A DNA stretch of 22,632 nt. Origin: Oscillospiraceae bacterium (lineage in GTDB: Bacteria > Bacillota > Clostridia > Oscillospirales > Oscillospiraceae). The notes beneath the pieces are model-generated. The model did not search any database. It was not told the origin of the DNA and saw only the letters and a list, made by a program, of their open reading frames with translations. The first letter of the stretch is position 1, and each line of letters begins with the position of its first letter. Position numbers and translations under genes: made by a program. The stretch covers positions 1 through 22,632 of the forward strand of contig JAKSQI010000005.1 in the NCBI GenBank assembly GCA_024404215.1, read 5' to 3'. This document shows positions 22,238-22,632 of the stretch, one piece after another.

Positions 22238-22632
22238 ATGAAACTCTCTGAGATTTTGAAAGATATAAGTGTTCTGGAATGCGCAGCAGATCCGGATACG
22301 GAAATAACCGGCATTGAAGGGGATTCGCGTAAGGTTCAGCCCGGCTTTCTCTTTGTGGCTGTTGTGGGTTACCAGTCCGATGGGCACAGCTATATTGCCT
22401 CCGCTCTGCAGAAGAGCGCGGCCTGTGTTCTCTGTTCTCGCAAGCCGGAGGGGGAGGTTCCCTATGTGCTGGTGCCGGATACCCGTAAGGGACTGGCCAT
22501 GGCTGCAGCTAATTACTACGGCCGTCCGGCAGAGAAGCTGAAGGTGGTAGGTGTTACCGGAACCAATGGCAAAACGACCACAACCAACCTGATTAAACCC
22601 ATGCTGGAGTCAGCTCTTGGGGCCAAGGTTGG
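22238..22632 (+). CDS. murE: UDP-N-acetylmuramyl-tripeptide synthetase MurE, 5' part only
   Basis: Mur ligase that adds the third amino acid (diaminopimelate or lysine) to UDP-MurNAc-L-Ala-D-Glu. 131 codons are present; the family is about 480-500 aa, so most of the gene is beyond the edge. The N-terminal domain shows the MurE pattern (MKLSEIL; GDSRKVQPGFLFVAV) and the ATP-binding GTNGKTTTT at 108-116. The residue that sets third-position specificity (DNPR region) is not in the window, so the amino acid cannot be told. It lies 18 bp after the PBP stop with a weak AAAGAAG ribosome site. Confidence 0.95.
   Translation, partial: MKLSEILKDISVLECAADPDTEITGIEGDSRKVQPGFLFVAVVGYQSDGHSYIASALQKSAACVLCSRKPEGEVPYVLVPDTRKGLAMAAANYYGRPAEKLKVVGVTGTNGKTTTTNLIKPMLESALGAKV

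Noticed and set aside
1..22632. Mobile elements, prophage, CRISPR or horizontal-transfer boundaries
   Set aside because: No transposase, integrase, spaced repeat array or tRNA-associated junction seen; gene content is core metabolism and housekeeping throughout.

Overview
This window comes from an anaerobic member of the Bacillota (Clostridia or Negativicutes; the sequence does not decide which). The evidence is a Wood-Ljungdahl CO dehydrogenase/acetyl-CoA synthase (CODH/ACS) locus beside a typical Gram-positive-lineage housekeeping block: phoH-ybeY-era-recO, mutS2, an HPr with both His15 and Ser46, and a dcw cluster that opens with mraZ and carries a PASTA-type penicillin-binding protein. 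I see no transposase, phage gene, CRISPR array, tRNA or rRNA.

Region 1 (1-2670) holds CODH and nickel handling. acsA (catalytic CODH subunit, cut by the left edge) and a CsoR/RcnR-family metal sensor with 17 histidines in its tail are read leftwards. A perfect 10-bp-stem hairpin terminator separates them. Divergent from them is a tight run of three small genes: a His-rich 83-aa protein, a CooT-like nickel protein with Cys2, and an unrecognised 73-aa protein.

Region 2 (2671-8232) holds the CODH/ACS genes on the + strand: cooC (nickel-insertion ATPase with CxC at 112/114), acsD and acsC (small and large subunits of the corrinoid iron-sulfur protein), a strong terminator, then acsB (acetyl-CoA synthase with all A-cluster cysteines), closed by a second terminator. 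AcsC and AcsD bring the methyl group, AcsA makes CO, AcsB joins them with CoA, and CooC plus the small proteins probably supply nickel. acsE and acsV are absent here.

Region 3 (8233-13911) is a compact operon for RNA maturation and genome maintenance: phoH, ybeY, era, recO, mutS2. Region 4 (13928-14342) is a free-standing ptsH unit with its own promoter and terminator. Region 5 (14364-17859) is uvrC, rsmD, coaD and a coiled-coil protein of unknown function, ending in a terminator. Region 6 (17884-22632) is the start of the dcw cluster: a near-consensus promoter, phased MraZ boxes, mraZ, rsmH, ftsL, a class B PBP with two PASTA repeats, and the 5' part of murE, cut by the right edge.

The most interesting part is the putative nickel-sensing and delivery module at 1390-3591, which combines known parts (CsoR fold, CooT, CooC) with two small proteins I cannot assign.
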